64,000 nt of DNA from assembly GCF_000237925.1 (NCBI RefSeq), contig NC_031497.1:23193249-23257248 (forward strand), read 5' to 3'. The notes beneath the pieces are model-generated. The model had not been told where the DNA came from. It saw nothing but the letters and a program-made list of their open reading frames with translations, and ran no database searches. The DNA comes from Schistosoma mansoni. Lineage: Eukaryota > Platyhelminthes > Trematoda > Strigeidida > Schistosomatidae. Every line of letters starts with the position of its first letter. The stretch's first letter is position 1. Positions 23,973 to 36,229 of this stretch are shown piece after piece. The position numbers and the translations under genes were made by a program.

Positions 23973-24419
23973 AAGACGGATAGTGGCTAGCAGTGGAATT
24001 CAGTTTGACATGCGTTTCGTTCTATTTCGGACTCGTTAGCTGGATGTACCTTCATCAATGGGACGATTCAAACAAATAATGTCAAGTGAATTTAAACATC
24101 ACCCTATTGCACAAGCAAGTGGTTATCAGGACTCAGTTGCTGAGTGGATAATGTGATGACATTTGAAGCGAAAGGTACTGGGTTCGAGTCTCAGAGTGAA
24201 CATCAACTCTGAGATGCAGGTACATCCAGCTGACGAGTCCGAAATAGGACGAAACGCGCGTCAAACTGAATTCCACTGCTAGCCACTATCCATCTTTGCT
24301 TGCAATGCTTGTGAATTCAGGCTATATCGAGGCAATACGCACAGTATGCACATATGCCAATTAGAGACTGACCAGTTGCAGTCCTAAACATCAATGGGAA
24401 GATTCAAACAGACAATACT
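23973..24419 (+). mobile_element. Sm-alpha retroposon, inverted 5' part, template longer than one unit
   Basis: An inverted hammerhead (23973-24048) is joined to a forward unit-plus sequence. Flanked by AGAAGAGGAAACA at 23960-23972 and 24420-24432. Both ribozyme copies share the same private change next to the cleavage site (GTCAAACTGAATTCC), which suggests that both came from one repeated template RNA. Confidence 0.9.
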
Positions 24420-24689
24420 AGAAGAGGAAACAGTTTAAGTTCGCAAGCTTATCTCAATTAGTCATTTAAAGATCATATATTAATTTGATTTTAATATTCA
24501 AACAAGACGCCCAAATGTTCATCAAATTATATGTTAATTTTAGTAAATCTACCTCTTCAGTTACAAACAATGAAAATAATTTAAAATAAACATTTATATG
24601 ACGCTATATAATAATGTGGAAACACTTGAACTACTTATGAGTAGCTTAACTTCGAACGGTAAATTATCCAAGCAATTTAGCATAGAAGT

Positions 24690-25135
24690 GTCTTGTGATG
24701 CAGTTTGATGATTTCCGTAATTTATGTCCTATCCACTTCCAACATCTTTTACTAATTTCCTCTTCAGATGGAATTTCGTTTGTCCTATCCTACAAAAGGC
24801 TGTTGCTGATGGTATCCAGTCAACGCATCTGGAGTACCTTGCCTAGAGAATTGTTTATAAATACCTGTACTTTTCTCGTGATGGTTGCAGTAGTTCATCA
24901 AGTTTCAGCTCCGTACAGTAGAACTGTCTTGACGTCAGTATTGAAGATTCTGACTTTAATATTGGATGGCAGTTGTTTTGAGTTTCATATGTTCTTCAAC
25001 TGTAGGAATGCTGTCCTTGCTTTGTCAATCTTTGCCTTTACGTCTACATCCGATCATCTTTGTTTATTGATGATACCGCCCAGGTAAGGGAAAGTTTCCA
25101 CTTCTTCCAGACCAAGCCCTAGAAGACAATTATTT
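24690..25135 (-). mobile_element. RTE-clade LINE fragment
   Basis: Minus-strand C-terminal reverse-transcriptase region related to the AAGT-tail family ([11 protein letters not shown] and [15 protein letters not shown] recognisable), with stops. More diverged than the other copies and lacking the 3' tail. Confidence 0.75.
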
Positions 25136-25377
25136 TTTACCTTCACGAACAGTTTTAGTTAACGATGTCAGAGAAATTGGAAGGCTGCTAAATGCTTCAG
25201 GTTACCTAACGGACTACAGAGGAAATTCGATAAACTTTATTTGAAAGCTCTTGATAGTGATCCTTAATGGTTTTTATCTACGAACTGGAATTCAAATTGT
25301 TTAAATGGGAAACTTTTCATCTACCAACAGGTTAAAATAAAACATACTAACAAACGACCGGAATGTTATAATGCGGA

Positions 25378-26555
25378 GAGTTGAATTCAATCCGCTTACA
25401 CAAAGTTGTTATGAACTGTACAACAGACAGTTCATCCAATATAAATACACTTTCATCATCTAAATCTCAAGGAGTTGAACTTTTACCGGGTGACTCACTT
25501 GTTGACTTAGAATACACCGATGACATAGTTCTATTTGGTGAAGACGCTGACAAAATGCAGAGTCCTCTGACCACTATAAGCAACTATACAGGCATGTTCG
25601 GGATGCGATTCTCCAGGATTGGGTTGCATCGACACCTGAACTAATGATAGGGAGTGAAGTAGTTGAGCGTGTTGACTACTTCACTTATCTTGGGAGTCTC
25701 ACCAGCCCTTGTGGTCTGCTGTGTGACGAAATCTCATTACGGATACAGAAGGCTCGTCTAGCTTTCGCCAACTTGCGCCATTTATGGCGTAGGCGAGATA
25801 TCCGTCTAGCAACCAAAGGACGGGTTTACTGCGCAGCAGTTCGTTCCGTTCTACTTTATGGATGTGAAACATGGCCGATAAGAATAGATGATATTCGTAG
25901 GCTACTAGTATTCGATCATAGGTGTCTTCGAAGCATTGCTCGTATATCCTGGGACCACCGAGTAAGTAATAGAGTTGTTAGGAAACGGGTACTAGGTAAG
26001 GATGGCAAATCGATTGATGAAGTAGTGAAACTTCATCAGTTGAGATGGCTGGGACACGTGTTACGTATGCCCAACCACCGACTGCCCCGACGTGCAATGT
26101 TTTATGGTGTAGGAGTAGGTTGGAAGAAAGCTAGGGGCGGCCAGACCAAAACGTGGCACAAATCCATGAAGTCACTGACAAGTGGACTGAGCCATGTTGG
26201 TAGGTGTAAACTACCTGGCGAGATGATAGCAATCGATGGTTAGAGACCTTGAATGACATGGCTCAAAATCGTTTGCAATGGCGAAGGTGCATTCACTCTT
26301 TGTGCTCTATAAAATTCTAATCTTCTGAATTCTTCATGTCTTTATCTTTTTTCTCTCCAAATTTGTTTCATTGGATTATACTCCTCCAATAACATCTTCA
26401 AACCCTAATCTTTTGGATTACTGTTTATACTCTTACTACTTCTACCACTTTGGGATTTGAATCGACAACTGTATCTCTGTATTAATGTGGTATGGCAACT
26501 TTAACTGATGTACGTACGTACGAAGTTCTACGTGTTGTGACTGACTGACTGATAA
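25378..26555 (+). mobile_element. RTE-clade LINE 3' part (GACT-tail family)
   Basis: It includes the end of the palm domain with a YTDD catalytic motif (25531-25542), then an open 199-codon C-terminal stretch (25644-26243). Recognisable text: DYFTYLGSL, RIQKARLAFANLRHLWRRRD and RWLGHVLRMPNHRLPRRAM. It ends in TGACTGACTGACTGATA near 26553. 5'-truncated, with at least one frame break. Confidence 0.85.
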
Positions 26556-26770
26556 AAATACATTTCACTTTTTTCTACTTGAACTAGTCATTGACAATAT
26601 TTGTTTGACAACAGTCCAAAATATGTAATACATTCTATTTAGGTATGTCCTATGAATAGAAAAGTTTATAACTTGTTTTCCATTCAACTATTTTCGAAAT
26701 CTATACAAATTAAGTTACACATACTAGATCAGAAAAGAAAAATGAACAACCGAAAAATTTATCATCTATT

Positions 26771-26776
26771 TTTATT
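26771..26776 (-). terminator. Poly(A) signal of the BCL7-like gene
   Basis: AATAAA on the minus strand, about 110 bp after the stop codon at 26884. Confidence 0.6.
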
Positions 26777-26883
26777 CATTAAGAGATTTACAAAAGAAGA
26801 TCATTGATTGTTGGAGATATATTAATAAAATGTTACTAGTAAATCAAAACGTATACACAGAAAATCCATACGAAGTACATAAC

Positions 26884-29800
26884 TTAACAAACTCCATTCC
26901 GATCATCATTATTATTACTATTATTATTATTAACAATACTATCATTTTCGATAACAATGGTTGAATCTTCATCAATCTCAGGTTTAACAGAGATCGGTTC
27001 TGAAATAACAGTGTCGTCAACACTATTATCTAATGAATTCGACTTTTGTTCAGAAGACATGATATCATTGCTTTCATCAAGTGAAGCTTCTTGACTGTTA
27101 GTGTTTTCTATATCCATATGAGATGTTTTTTGTGAGCACGTGTCATCTGTAAATAATACCGAAAATGTATTTCTGTTTATCATTATTTCAATAAAAAGAA
27201 GTTGTACGATGATAGTATATGTTAAACTAACAAAAAAATATACTCCATAACTTCGTATCCTGACAGTCGCGAAACGAAACCATTCTTCTTACGTCACGAA
27301 TGGCGTAAACGAGATATCCGTCTATCAATTAAGGGATGAGTATACTGCACAGCAGTTCACTCGGTTCTACTTTACGGCTGTGAAACAAGACCATTAAGAG
27401 TAGAAGATACCCGTAAGTTACTAGTATTTGATCACAGATGTCTTAGAAATATTGCTCGCATCTTCTGGGATAACCGGGTAAGTAATAGTGAGGTTAGACA
27501 CAGGGTATTAGGGAATGATGATAAACCAGTTGATGAGGTCATGAATTTTCATCGACTGAGATGGTCGGGCCACGTGTTACGTATGCCTGAACACCGATTA
27601 CCACGACGCGCTATGCTGACTAGTATTGGCAATGGTCGGAAGAGAGTTAGGGGCGGCCAAACCAAAATGTGGCATCAGTGCTTGAAGTCACTAACTTCTA
27701 GTCTGAGCCATGTTGGTAGATGCAGACTACCTGGTTGGGGTCCGCGTGACTATCGTAACCAATGGTTGGAGACTGTGGGTGACATGGCTCAGAATTTATC
27801 ATAATGGCGTCGGTGTATATACTCTTTATCTTCCCTTAAACCTTGATATCAAAATTGCTTCGTAACTTTTTTCCTTCTTATACTATATCCTTATATACAA
27901 CCTACATTTTATATACTACCACCACTAAATTAACTACTTCTATGAATCCGGTGTCCATCTTGTTATGCTAACGAGGTATGGCAACTTAGACCGATGCATT
28001 TATGTGCCTGGTCCTACGTTGTAGCTGACTGACTGACTAAAACCATTCTTAAGTCTGAGGTTACAAATTATTTAAGTTACAAAATAATCTTATAGGATAA
28101 TGAGGGGGAAAATAATTATATTGAAAAGTTTAATTCCAAGTTTTCACAAGAAAAAGAACTGCTGAACTTTCTTCAGTATATATTTATAGACAATATTTCC
28201 TTATTCGTATTAGCATTGATAATATTGTTGGGTTGAGATCATTGTACTTAAATACGACATTTACTTACAATAACAAATTCTAGAAAACTACGTCGCATAA
28301 CTCGAATTTTCTTTTTTGTTCCTTCAGATACTATAGGATAGCTAACTAATTAACAACTGCACGTTTGTTAAACAGGTCATTTCTGTTCATTATATACCAT
28401 ATATTCGGAGGTATTGTGTTCTCTAACGTGGTTAGTTTAATCTAGCCCAAGGAATACAATACCTCCAATATCATTCTCAGCTATGGAAAATTCTCCATCA
28501 TCTTTTATCATGTGCGCTGCTCCAATGCCTTTAGCTGAATATGAGGAACCAGACCAATTTTTCAGGAGGGGAAAGTGCTATATTAGGCCAATCAAAAATC
28601 ATCCAGATCATAAGCGCACGTGAATGGCCAGGAAACAGGGTACATTTCCTGGGGATGAGACATGACATTGGAGTATACACACATGACAGTTTGGTTAGTC
28701 AATAAATTTCCTTCTCATTCTCAGTCTTTTCAATTGAGTAGCCGGTCGGGTTGGTGTATAGGAAGGTTGAGTATCAGTATCAAACTTTCGGGTATCGTAC
28801 GTCATAACACTTTATTTTTGTTAAGAAAGTATCTTCAAAAATAAAATTTGAAACACTCGGTAATAACGTTTGCTGACGGCAGAATTAACCAGAGCATGAA
28901 TCTGGGGATTCAATTAGCACCGATTGACAGCATCGCTGGACTGCTAAAGCAAATAACTCTACAACATAGCACTGGACTTTTATAGATAAAATAAAAATAT
29001 GGTACCAACTAAGTGATTATAAGTGCAAGAACGATTAAAAAGTTGGATTTTTCCTTGGATAATAATGACTATTTATACAATTACCTTTTTTCATACGTAC
29101 AAATCCGTGTACTAGAGACAATGAACCACACTTTAGATGTCATAGCCACTGATACACACAAGTTTCTTAACCATTAAACCATTACTTGACAATTTATATA
29201 ATAACATACAAAATATAAATCAACAATATGAAGCACGGTGAAAACATCAACAAAGGAGAAAAATAGTAACTTTATGTTGGCATATAGGATCGGAACAGAA
29301 CTAAGGAAAGACTAGGAAACATAACATTGGTTACTACTTAGTGACTAATTGGTGTAAACGCGTTAGATCTATAGATGATTCATGGTTCATATGGTAACGT
29401 CTATGGCTGTAACGATGATTATAGAGGATATAAAGTCCTAGAGAAACACCAGTTTTCTTCAAAATTGTAAATACAACGTGCTGATAGGTCCCAAGCCCGT
29501 GGTCTTCTGTTGATCGTCTCTAACCATTTAAAATTTAAACACACTATCAAAACCAGAATTCCCAATAGCAGTAATAATACAATTATTTGATAACGGTCTT
29601 TACCTGTAACCGACAGAATTGTATCTTGTAATGTTTCGGTTGGACCTTGGTCTTCATTTTTCAAATTTGTAGGTTTATCTGAATTTGTATCTATTGATCC
29701 GTTAGAATTATCTTGTTCAGGTTGTTGACATGAATACGATGAAAGAATACCAGAAGAGATAAGTGATGCATTATTTATACTTGACTGACGATTGAATGTT

Positions 29801-30684
29801 CCTTTTTTGCTGTGACCCATATCAATTATAAGAGAAGGTACCCATTTATAAACAAGCATTGAAGTGTCCTTGACAGCGACCCATTTCTTTTCCCTAAAGC
29901 AAGGTTGGTTGAAAATAAATATCTAGATATATCGTGAACTAAAGGGACTACTGTAAAGGTGTTAATCATTCGCAATTTCAGAAAATGACATTAACTTAAT
30001 ACCTGTTTAATGAGCGATACCTAAAACGTGTCGTTTGTATATGGCGAAATCAGTAAATCAGTTATATAGAGGTGGACAGTAAATAGGTGAGTCAATTAGT
30101 GAGCTTGCTATGTGATAGTATTTAAGATAGTTGAGGTGCTCTTCATACGTTCCAATCTAACACATTTTGAAATGGTATGAGGATAAGTGAACTCCTTTAT
30201 CACTGAAGGAAGGAATTTTCCAAAATTAAGACTTTAACTGTTGAGTGACATTCAAACGCAACAAATTTGTAGATCCCTTACAAAATGAATGAACAAAAGA
30301 AAAGTAAGTAAATGCTGATGAAATATTTATATTCTATAAGATTAACAGCATATGCATCAACGACGTTGTGATTGGTGTTCGAATACACTAACTGCAATCC
30401 ACGACTACTGATTTTAATCATTTCAAACGCTTCATTTAAGATGTCTGCAATCTATAAACGGTTTATATCAAGTCAGTAACCACGAATTAAACCACATAAA
30501 ATTTTTCGAAGGGACTGAAACATGCTACTAGGGCTTTGGTACAGCGGAAATTAAGATTAAAAAGACAATTAACGGAATGGAAAATATCTTACCAGCTTCG
30601 AACCTGTTCATGTGATTTGTGAACTCTTTTTAGATCTTCTTTAGCTCTGCTGCGTGTTTCAGAACGTAAACTTCTAGAAAACAT
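26884..30684 (-). CDS. BCL7: BCL7-like protein, SWI/SNF (BAF) complex subunit; three exons
   Basis: Exon 1 is 30684-30593, exon 2 is 29893-29604 and exon 3 is 27146-26884. Exon 1 encodes SRSLRSETRSRAKEDLKRV and ends after two bases of a Trp codon (donor GTAAGA). Exon 2 opens with the third base (acceptor TTTAG) and encodes EKKWVAVKDTSMLVYKWVPS. Together these make the BCL7 N-terminal domain, which in the family binds the nucleosome within chromatin remodelling complexes in the nucleus. Exon 2 ends CAG|GTAAAG in phase 1 and exon 3 begins after TTTACAG in the matching phase. The product is 214 residues, close to human BCL7A. Residues after about 55 are low-complexity, rich in Ser, Asn, Asp and Glu, as usual for the family. 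A hydrophobic stretch seen when reading past the exon 2 donor is intronic. The introns are 699 and 2457 bp; intron 2 carries an RTE fragment in the opposite direction. Confidence 0.88.
27258..28041 (+). mobile_element. RTE-clade LINE 3' fragment (GACT-tail family) in BCL7 intron 2
   Basis: Antisense to BCL7. It starts within the C-terminal domain and ends in GACT repeats (28026-28041). A good stretch at 27541-27804 encodes RLRWSGHVLRMPEHRLPRRA. Close in sequence to the copy at 25378-26555. Confidence 0.85.
28401..28471. repeat. Hairpin in BCL7 intron 2
   Basis: Arms 28407-28421 and 28452-28466 pair over 15 positions with one mismatch, and extend five more pairs past a one-base bulge. The loop is 30 nt. 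Could be a small-RNA precursor or the relic of a short inverted-repeat element. Confidence 0.6.
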
Positions 30685-30689
30685 GGAGA

Positions 30690-31510
30690 CGATTGACTAG
30701 TAATTTTATTTGAACAATGACAAATTAAAAGTATAATCGTATAAACGTTTCCTGATGGACAAGTTCTTGGCACTATAAATCGGACCACAAACTAGGGGTA
30801 GCTGTAAAGGGAAAAAATGACTCTTATTAACACGATATCGTTGTCTGGTAGTCTTACACAAGTATAATTTGGAAAAGTAATCGGTAAAGTATTGGTCGAA
30901 ATATCTTCCCCAAAGACGACTTGAGAAAACACTTAACCTATCTCACTTTCAGGACACATAAACAAAAAATAATCCATGAAGTTTGTGGTTAAAAAGGCGT
31001 ATAGAGCTTAAACAAGAAAACACCAAAATTTGATAATACTGAGAACAATTAGATTAACAGTAAATGAGTCTGAACCTTTCCATTTAGAACCATAAGCATA
31101 TAATTTCCACTACTCCAACCATTTTGGTTAGTCCACAGAAATCAGTACACTAATAGATTATCGCTTAACTTTAGAAGTAATGTCTACCTATACATATAGC
31201 CACTAAGCCTACTAAATGTAAATGATGCTTGGTTGCGCGAGTATACAACCAAAAAAGACGTTGAGTAATATTACTTAAGATTATACAGAGTTCCGACCCA
31301 TAAACGCTTGGTTTTAGTAGATTTCGTATAACTTTTCGCAATTGAAAATCCATCCCAGTAGACTTTAAGATAATGTAGGTTTGTTTTGCGGAAAATTTGA
31401 TAACGTCTATGCAAGGACTGAATATATTGATATTAAGACAATCTATATTATTTATTATTATTTAACTTATTCTATATGTTAGTAAGATTATCTATGAGAT
31501 CTGTTTAACA
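30690..31510. other. Upstream region of BCL7-like gene
   Basis: The promoter and 5' UTR of BCL7 should lie here on the minus strand, but no core promoter motif stands out. No repeat recognised. Confidence 0.4.
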
Positions 31511-31514
31511 CTAG

Positions 31515-33500
31515 CAATCTTTTAAGGTACACCACCTAAAAGAGTCAAACTGTCTTACCATCTCAGCAACTGGCTTAGAACAGTACAGATCTAGTTATTG
31601 TAAGATTAGAAATAATTCTAAAGCGTTAATTAGTAGGACTAGACGGTCATACGAAAAACAATTGGTTAGGGATTGCAAACATAGTCCAAAACGGTTATTC
31701 TCGTATATAAAGAGGCGAACTCAGAGAAGTGATGGAATACCATCACTTTTGATACAAGAAAATCCGTTAAGTTTGGCAAGAAATGATACCGAAAAAGCGG
31801 AAGCTTTTTCGGAATATTTCAGTAAAGTTTTTTCTACCAATAATGAGGAACGATCACCTATTCATTGTGATTGTGGCGACTTGTTGATGGACCCTGTAGT
31901 TATTAGGAAAGAAACTATTTTAAGGCTACTTCAGCATCTCAAACCTGATAAGTCTAATGGTCCTGATGATATTCATCCTCGGATTATGAAAGCCCTTTCA
32001 GATGTTATTGCTGAACCCTTAGCGATACTGTTTGATATGTCCCTGCGGCAGTCCAGATTGCCCAGAGACTGGAAAGACGCAATAATCAGTCCGGTGTATA
32101 AGGCTGGGAGTAGGGATTTAGTTAGTAACTATCGACCCGTCAGCTTAACTAGTGCAGTTGTAAAACTAATGGAAAAAATTATTAGGATGGCTGTTATAAA
32201 CTACGTGGAAAGACATGATCTTTTGTCCAAGGAACAACATGGTTTTCGAAAAGGTCTATCATGTTTGACAAATCTTCTCATTGCAAGAGAAGATTGGGCT
32301 GAGGCAAAAGATCGCAATATTCCTGTAGATGTCATTTTCATAGATCTAAATAAAGCCTTTGATAAGGTTTCCCATTCTGGTCTTAAATTAAAACTGGAAA
32401 GTTTTGGAATTCATTATGCAGTCATAGACTGGATAAGTGACTTTCTTCATGGAAGGAGACAAAGGGTAAGAGTAAATGGGGCTCTCTCATCGTGGGAACT
32501 AGTAAAAAGTGGCGTCCCCCAAGGCACAATTTTAGGTCCTCTTCTCTTTTTACTTTATATAAGTGAATTACCAGCTATAGCTAAGTCATCCGTCCTACTA
32601 TTCGCCGATGACATTAAGATTTGGAGACCCATATATAGCATGTTAGACAGAATAGTTTTACAGGAAGATCTTAACTCATTAGTGGCATGGATGAACGGGT
32701 GGTCACTAGAAGTAAACCCTAATAAAAGTGTAGTTATGCAATTAAATAACTACGATGATTCGTATCACTACACAATATGTGGACTAGTGTTGCCCAAAGT
32801 AAGAAACTATAAAGATTTAGGAGTCATACTAAGTAATGATCTCAAAACAACCAGTCACTGTAAGGCTGCTGCTGCAAAAGGCTATAGGGTATTATGGTCT
32901 ATTCGTAGATCTTTCCGGTATCTGGATGGGGAAATGTTTAGATTATTATACCCAACTTTCGTACGGCCACATTTGGAATATGGGATTCAAGCAGCGAGTC
33001 CTTGTTTCAAATATGAGGCGGATATGTTGGAACGAGTCCAACGCCGCGGGACAAAAATGGTAAAAGGCTTATCTAGCCTATCTTATGAAAACAGACTGAG
33101 ACACCTCAACTTATTTCCGTTATCTTACCGGCGAATACGGGGTGATCTAATATTGGCATATCGTATCCTGAACGATGACCTTGGTACTAACATGTCCTAT
33201 CTTTTCCTCCCGTCTAGGGCTGATCATTTGAGAGGACATTCAAAGAAAGTCCAAAAACCGAGATCAAATCGTCTACGTCTGGAGTTTCGTTTCTCGCACC
33301 GAGTAGTGAATTACTGGAATTCTCTACCAGAACACGTAATATCAGCACCTTCTGTTGATATATTCAAGACGAGATTGGACCTCCACAGTGTAACAAACTG
33401 CAAGGATTAAAATAGGTCACTAGACCTCCTATCCTTATTACTGAAGACTGAACTTTAGAACTGTCACTGCGTGCCTATCGACCTAAAGGAAAAGTCTAGA
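31515..33500 (+). mobile_element. CR1/Jockey-like LINE, reverse-transcriptase ORF open
   Basis: The frame is open from 31515 to the stop at 33408-33410; the 582 codons from 31662 hold a whole reverse transcriptase. Residues from 31662: finger motif KSNGPDDIHPR (98-107), NYRPVSLTS (156-164), catalytic FIDLNKAFD (226-234), SGVPQGTILGPLLF (283-296), FADD (314-317) and a C-terminal YWNSLPEH. The endonuclease domain is missing, so the copy is 5'-truncated and cannot move by itself. The open frame suggests a young insertion compared with its neighbours at 39-40 kb and 44-46 kb. Confidence 0.9.
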
Positions 33501-33509
33501 AAATACAAA

Positions 33510-36220
33510 TGCTATAATGTTACAAGACATTGACCATAAGGACGATTATCAGTTGTTTTCAAGGGTAAAGTAATATACTGGTCATAGAACTAACTACAAT
33601 ATTTGGGAAAGTATGGTAGACAGGGCTTCTCATCGCAATGAAATAAATCAACTATGATGAATTTATAGCCAGTTCTTAGCCAACCACAATACAAACTCCG
33701 TGAGTGGTTTGTGGAAAAAACAACATAATGAAGTCTAAGAACGTCTTGGATATTTATTGAATATGCAAACCTACACGTTCGTCTGTCCGCAAATTAGAGA
33801 AGCAATGACACAAATTCGCCTGTAAGTATGCCTGTTATCTTCGCGAACCCTTATGAGAGACCAGATACACTTTTAAGAACCCATACATTTCTGTTTCCAT
33901 TACAAACTGATATCAGAAATAATGCGAAAATATATAAGGATGGATTTCGTGAGGAAATGTAATGGACGTTTTCTGATTAGTTCTATGAAATCCAGTGCCA
34001 CTTAAGATTAAGGTCTGTTTAACGACTAGATGCCAATGGTTATTATTTAAAGATTTTGTTGATCTGCCTGTTACATACAAACTACAAAAGCTGAAATAAA
34101 CGGCGTATATGTTCAACATATCCTCAGTGTTCATCATCGTTTCAAGAGTTCTAAACAGTATAAAAGGTCGTTTTTACTCCCCTGTATCTCAAATATTGCA
34201 TTTATGAACAGAAACTTATAGTTTTTGTTCTTGATCCTCATTCATCAGTTCTCATACAACATTTCGACCTATACATGTACCGCAAAATGGAAAAACCCTT
34301 TTTCACTTAGTTTTGAAATCTGAAAATAAACCTTCAAACTTATCTACACTTAATTTCGACTTTTGGCTGTGCAAAAACAAGAAATAAAAAAGTAGAGCAA
34401 GAAAGAGTTGTCACACAACAGTGTCGTTGCCTACACATAAGACCTAAATTTATGTAGCGCAAAGTTCACTTTTCCGCCTTAACATCTACCATCTGTAAAC
34501 TTTCAAGAGTAATTGTTCAAACCCTATTGTTTTTAAAACAGAGATCGTGAACCGAATGCTTCAAAGCAGTACTTAGCTACGTTTATTAATCTTAAAATAT
34601 CCGGGGTGATGGGCTTCTGGTAAGGATATTACCGATGCTGCCTGGTACAGACTTGGAAACATATAACAAGCAAATGAAAAATGGTGGCATGTTATTATGA
34701 AGTACTGTCCTTGATCCATAAGAGTGTATCAAGTTCACTCTTGAAAGACCCCTAGGAAGTTGTTTGTATTGCGTGGGCTGTCAGTGAATTGCTGGATTGG
34801 GCTATTTGTAAAGAGCAGATGTGTAGTGAAATGCTTTTTTCGACGAGAATGCGATTGGTATAATGGAAACAATTATTATTATAACCAATCGTACCAGCGA
34901 TTGTTTTCCTGTACTCGCTTTGTTTAACTGTATCAAAAGCACTTTTTGTTCGGTCGCCCATCTTTTTCGTTCGAACTTTCTTGTGCTCTGCCTTTATGCC
35001 TGTACTCGTTGGCACGCCTCGGTATTCTTTCGATACCACGAGATCGCCAATAAATATACTTTACCTGGACTAGCTGCAGTCTTCTGGTTTACAACCTATC
35101 GAAGGAACCAAGTCGTTTTCGGGCGCGTAATCTTACTGTAGTGGTGATCACAGTCAATCGAGACTCGACGCCATCTACAGATGTGTCTGCAGGTCATTTT
35201 ACTGCATTGTACCTCTAGTTCCAGTGTTTCGCTACCAAAGTCTGAGTCAGTAGTTAGGTTATGTGAGTATTTTTAAGGATGAGGAGGTTTCGGGACTTCG
35301 TCAGTAATCAAAAGTCACTTTCGAATCGCCCATACTTTAATGTGTACAGATCTAGGGATCTAAGACGCTCTTCATAAGAATTTGTCTGAAGTCCTCAAAC
35401 TGATTTAGTGGTTCTCATTTATAGCCGGTGAAATGACCAGATACAAGGAGGGATGTGATCATAATTCAGGACGTCAAATAAAAATACTCCCCACGCTAAT
35501 AGACAAATGTCACGTCTCAGTAATGAATCCCACCTAAGATAATACCTAATCAGGTCAGATCACGAAATTGGAACAACATATGTACGCAAACAATATTTTT
35601 TCGATTAGATCCTTACCAAGCTTTACTCTACAACACATTAATATTTCTAATCGTATACGAAATTATTAAACCAATCAAGGCCGTTTATTATGTAGTAACA
35701 ACAGTGGAAAAGATTACAAAAATAAAAGTAAAATGTACAAAATGATAGTGTGATGATAGGTGTGCTAGTTGTGATGAGGATGATAAAGGCTTGTGGGCAT
35801 GTTTCGTAATGGGACTTAGGTCGATGACTTGAGAAACTATAGTTGAAATAATATTTTATAGAATAATAAGAAGATAAAAATTATCAGAACTATGTGATAT
35901 ATTAGCGCAATACTTTTCGAACAAGCTAACCACATATATGTCTGTTAAAAACATTTATATGTGAAGATGAAAGTTCAATTGGACTAGGAATGAAGGGTAA
36001 GAGTAGACAAGGATAATGAAGAGGATAATATGAGAACAATTCGGAACCTCATCACTCTGGATAATAAGTTAATATCACTAGAATAAGTTTAAGGTGTGAC
36101 CAAAGGATTACGCAATAACAAGTGTTCAAATAACTAAACGATGAGGCGTATGTTTGGAAAAAATGTGGGAGGTGGTGAAGAAAAATAAACTAAGAAATAG
36201 TATGGAAATTAATGATAAAT
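33510..36220. other. Intergenic, unassigned
   Basis: No host exon supported. 34750-35150 has a different composition and an AATAAA-containing stretch that could be the remnant of an interspersed repeat, but there is no second copy here to compare. Confidence 0.4.
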
Positions 36221-36229
36221 GGAGTAATT

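Noticed and set aside
29419-29859. Apparent single-pass membrane protein on the minus strand
   Set aside because: The hydrophobic part lies after a good CAG|GTAAAG donor that joins in phase to 27146; it is intron of the BCL7-like gene.
34863-35141. 92-codon plus-strand frame
   Set aside because: No recognisable domain and overlapped by an equal minus-strand frame.
34750-35150. Possible solo LTR-like segment with AATAAA
   Set aside because: No second copy, no clear TG...CA ends and no TSD could be shown.
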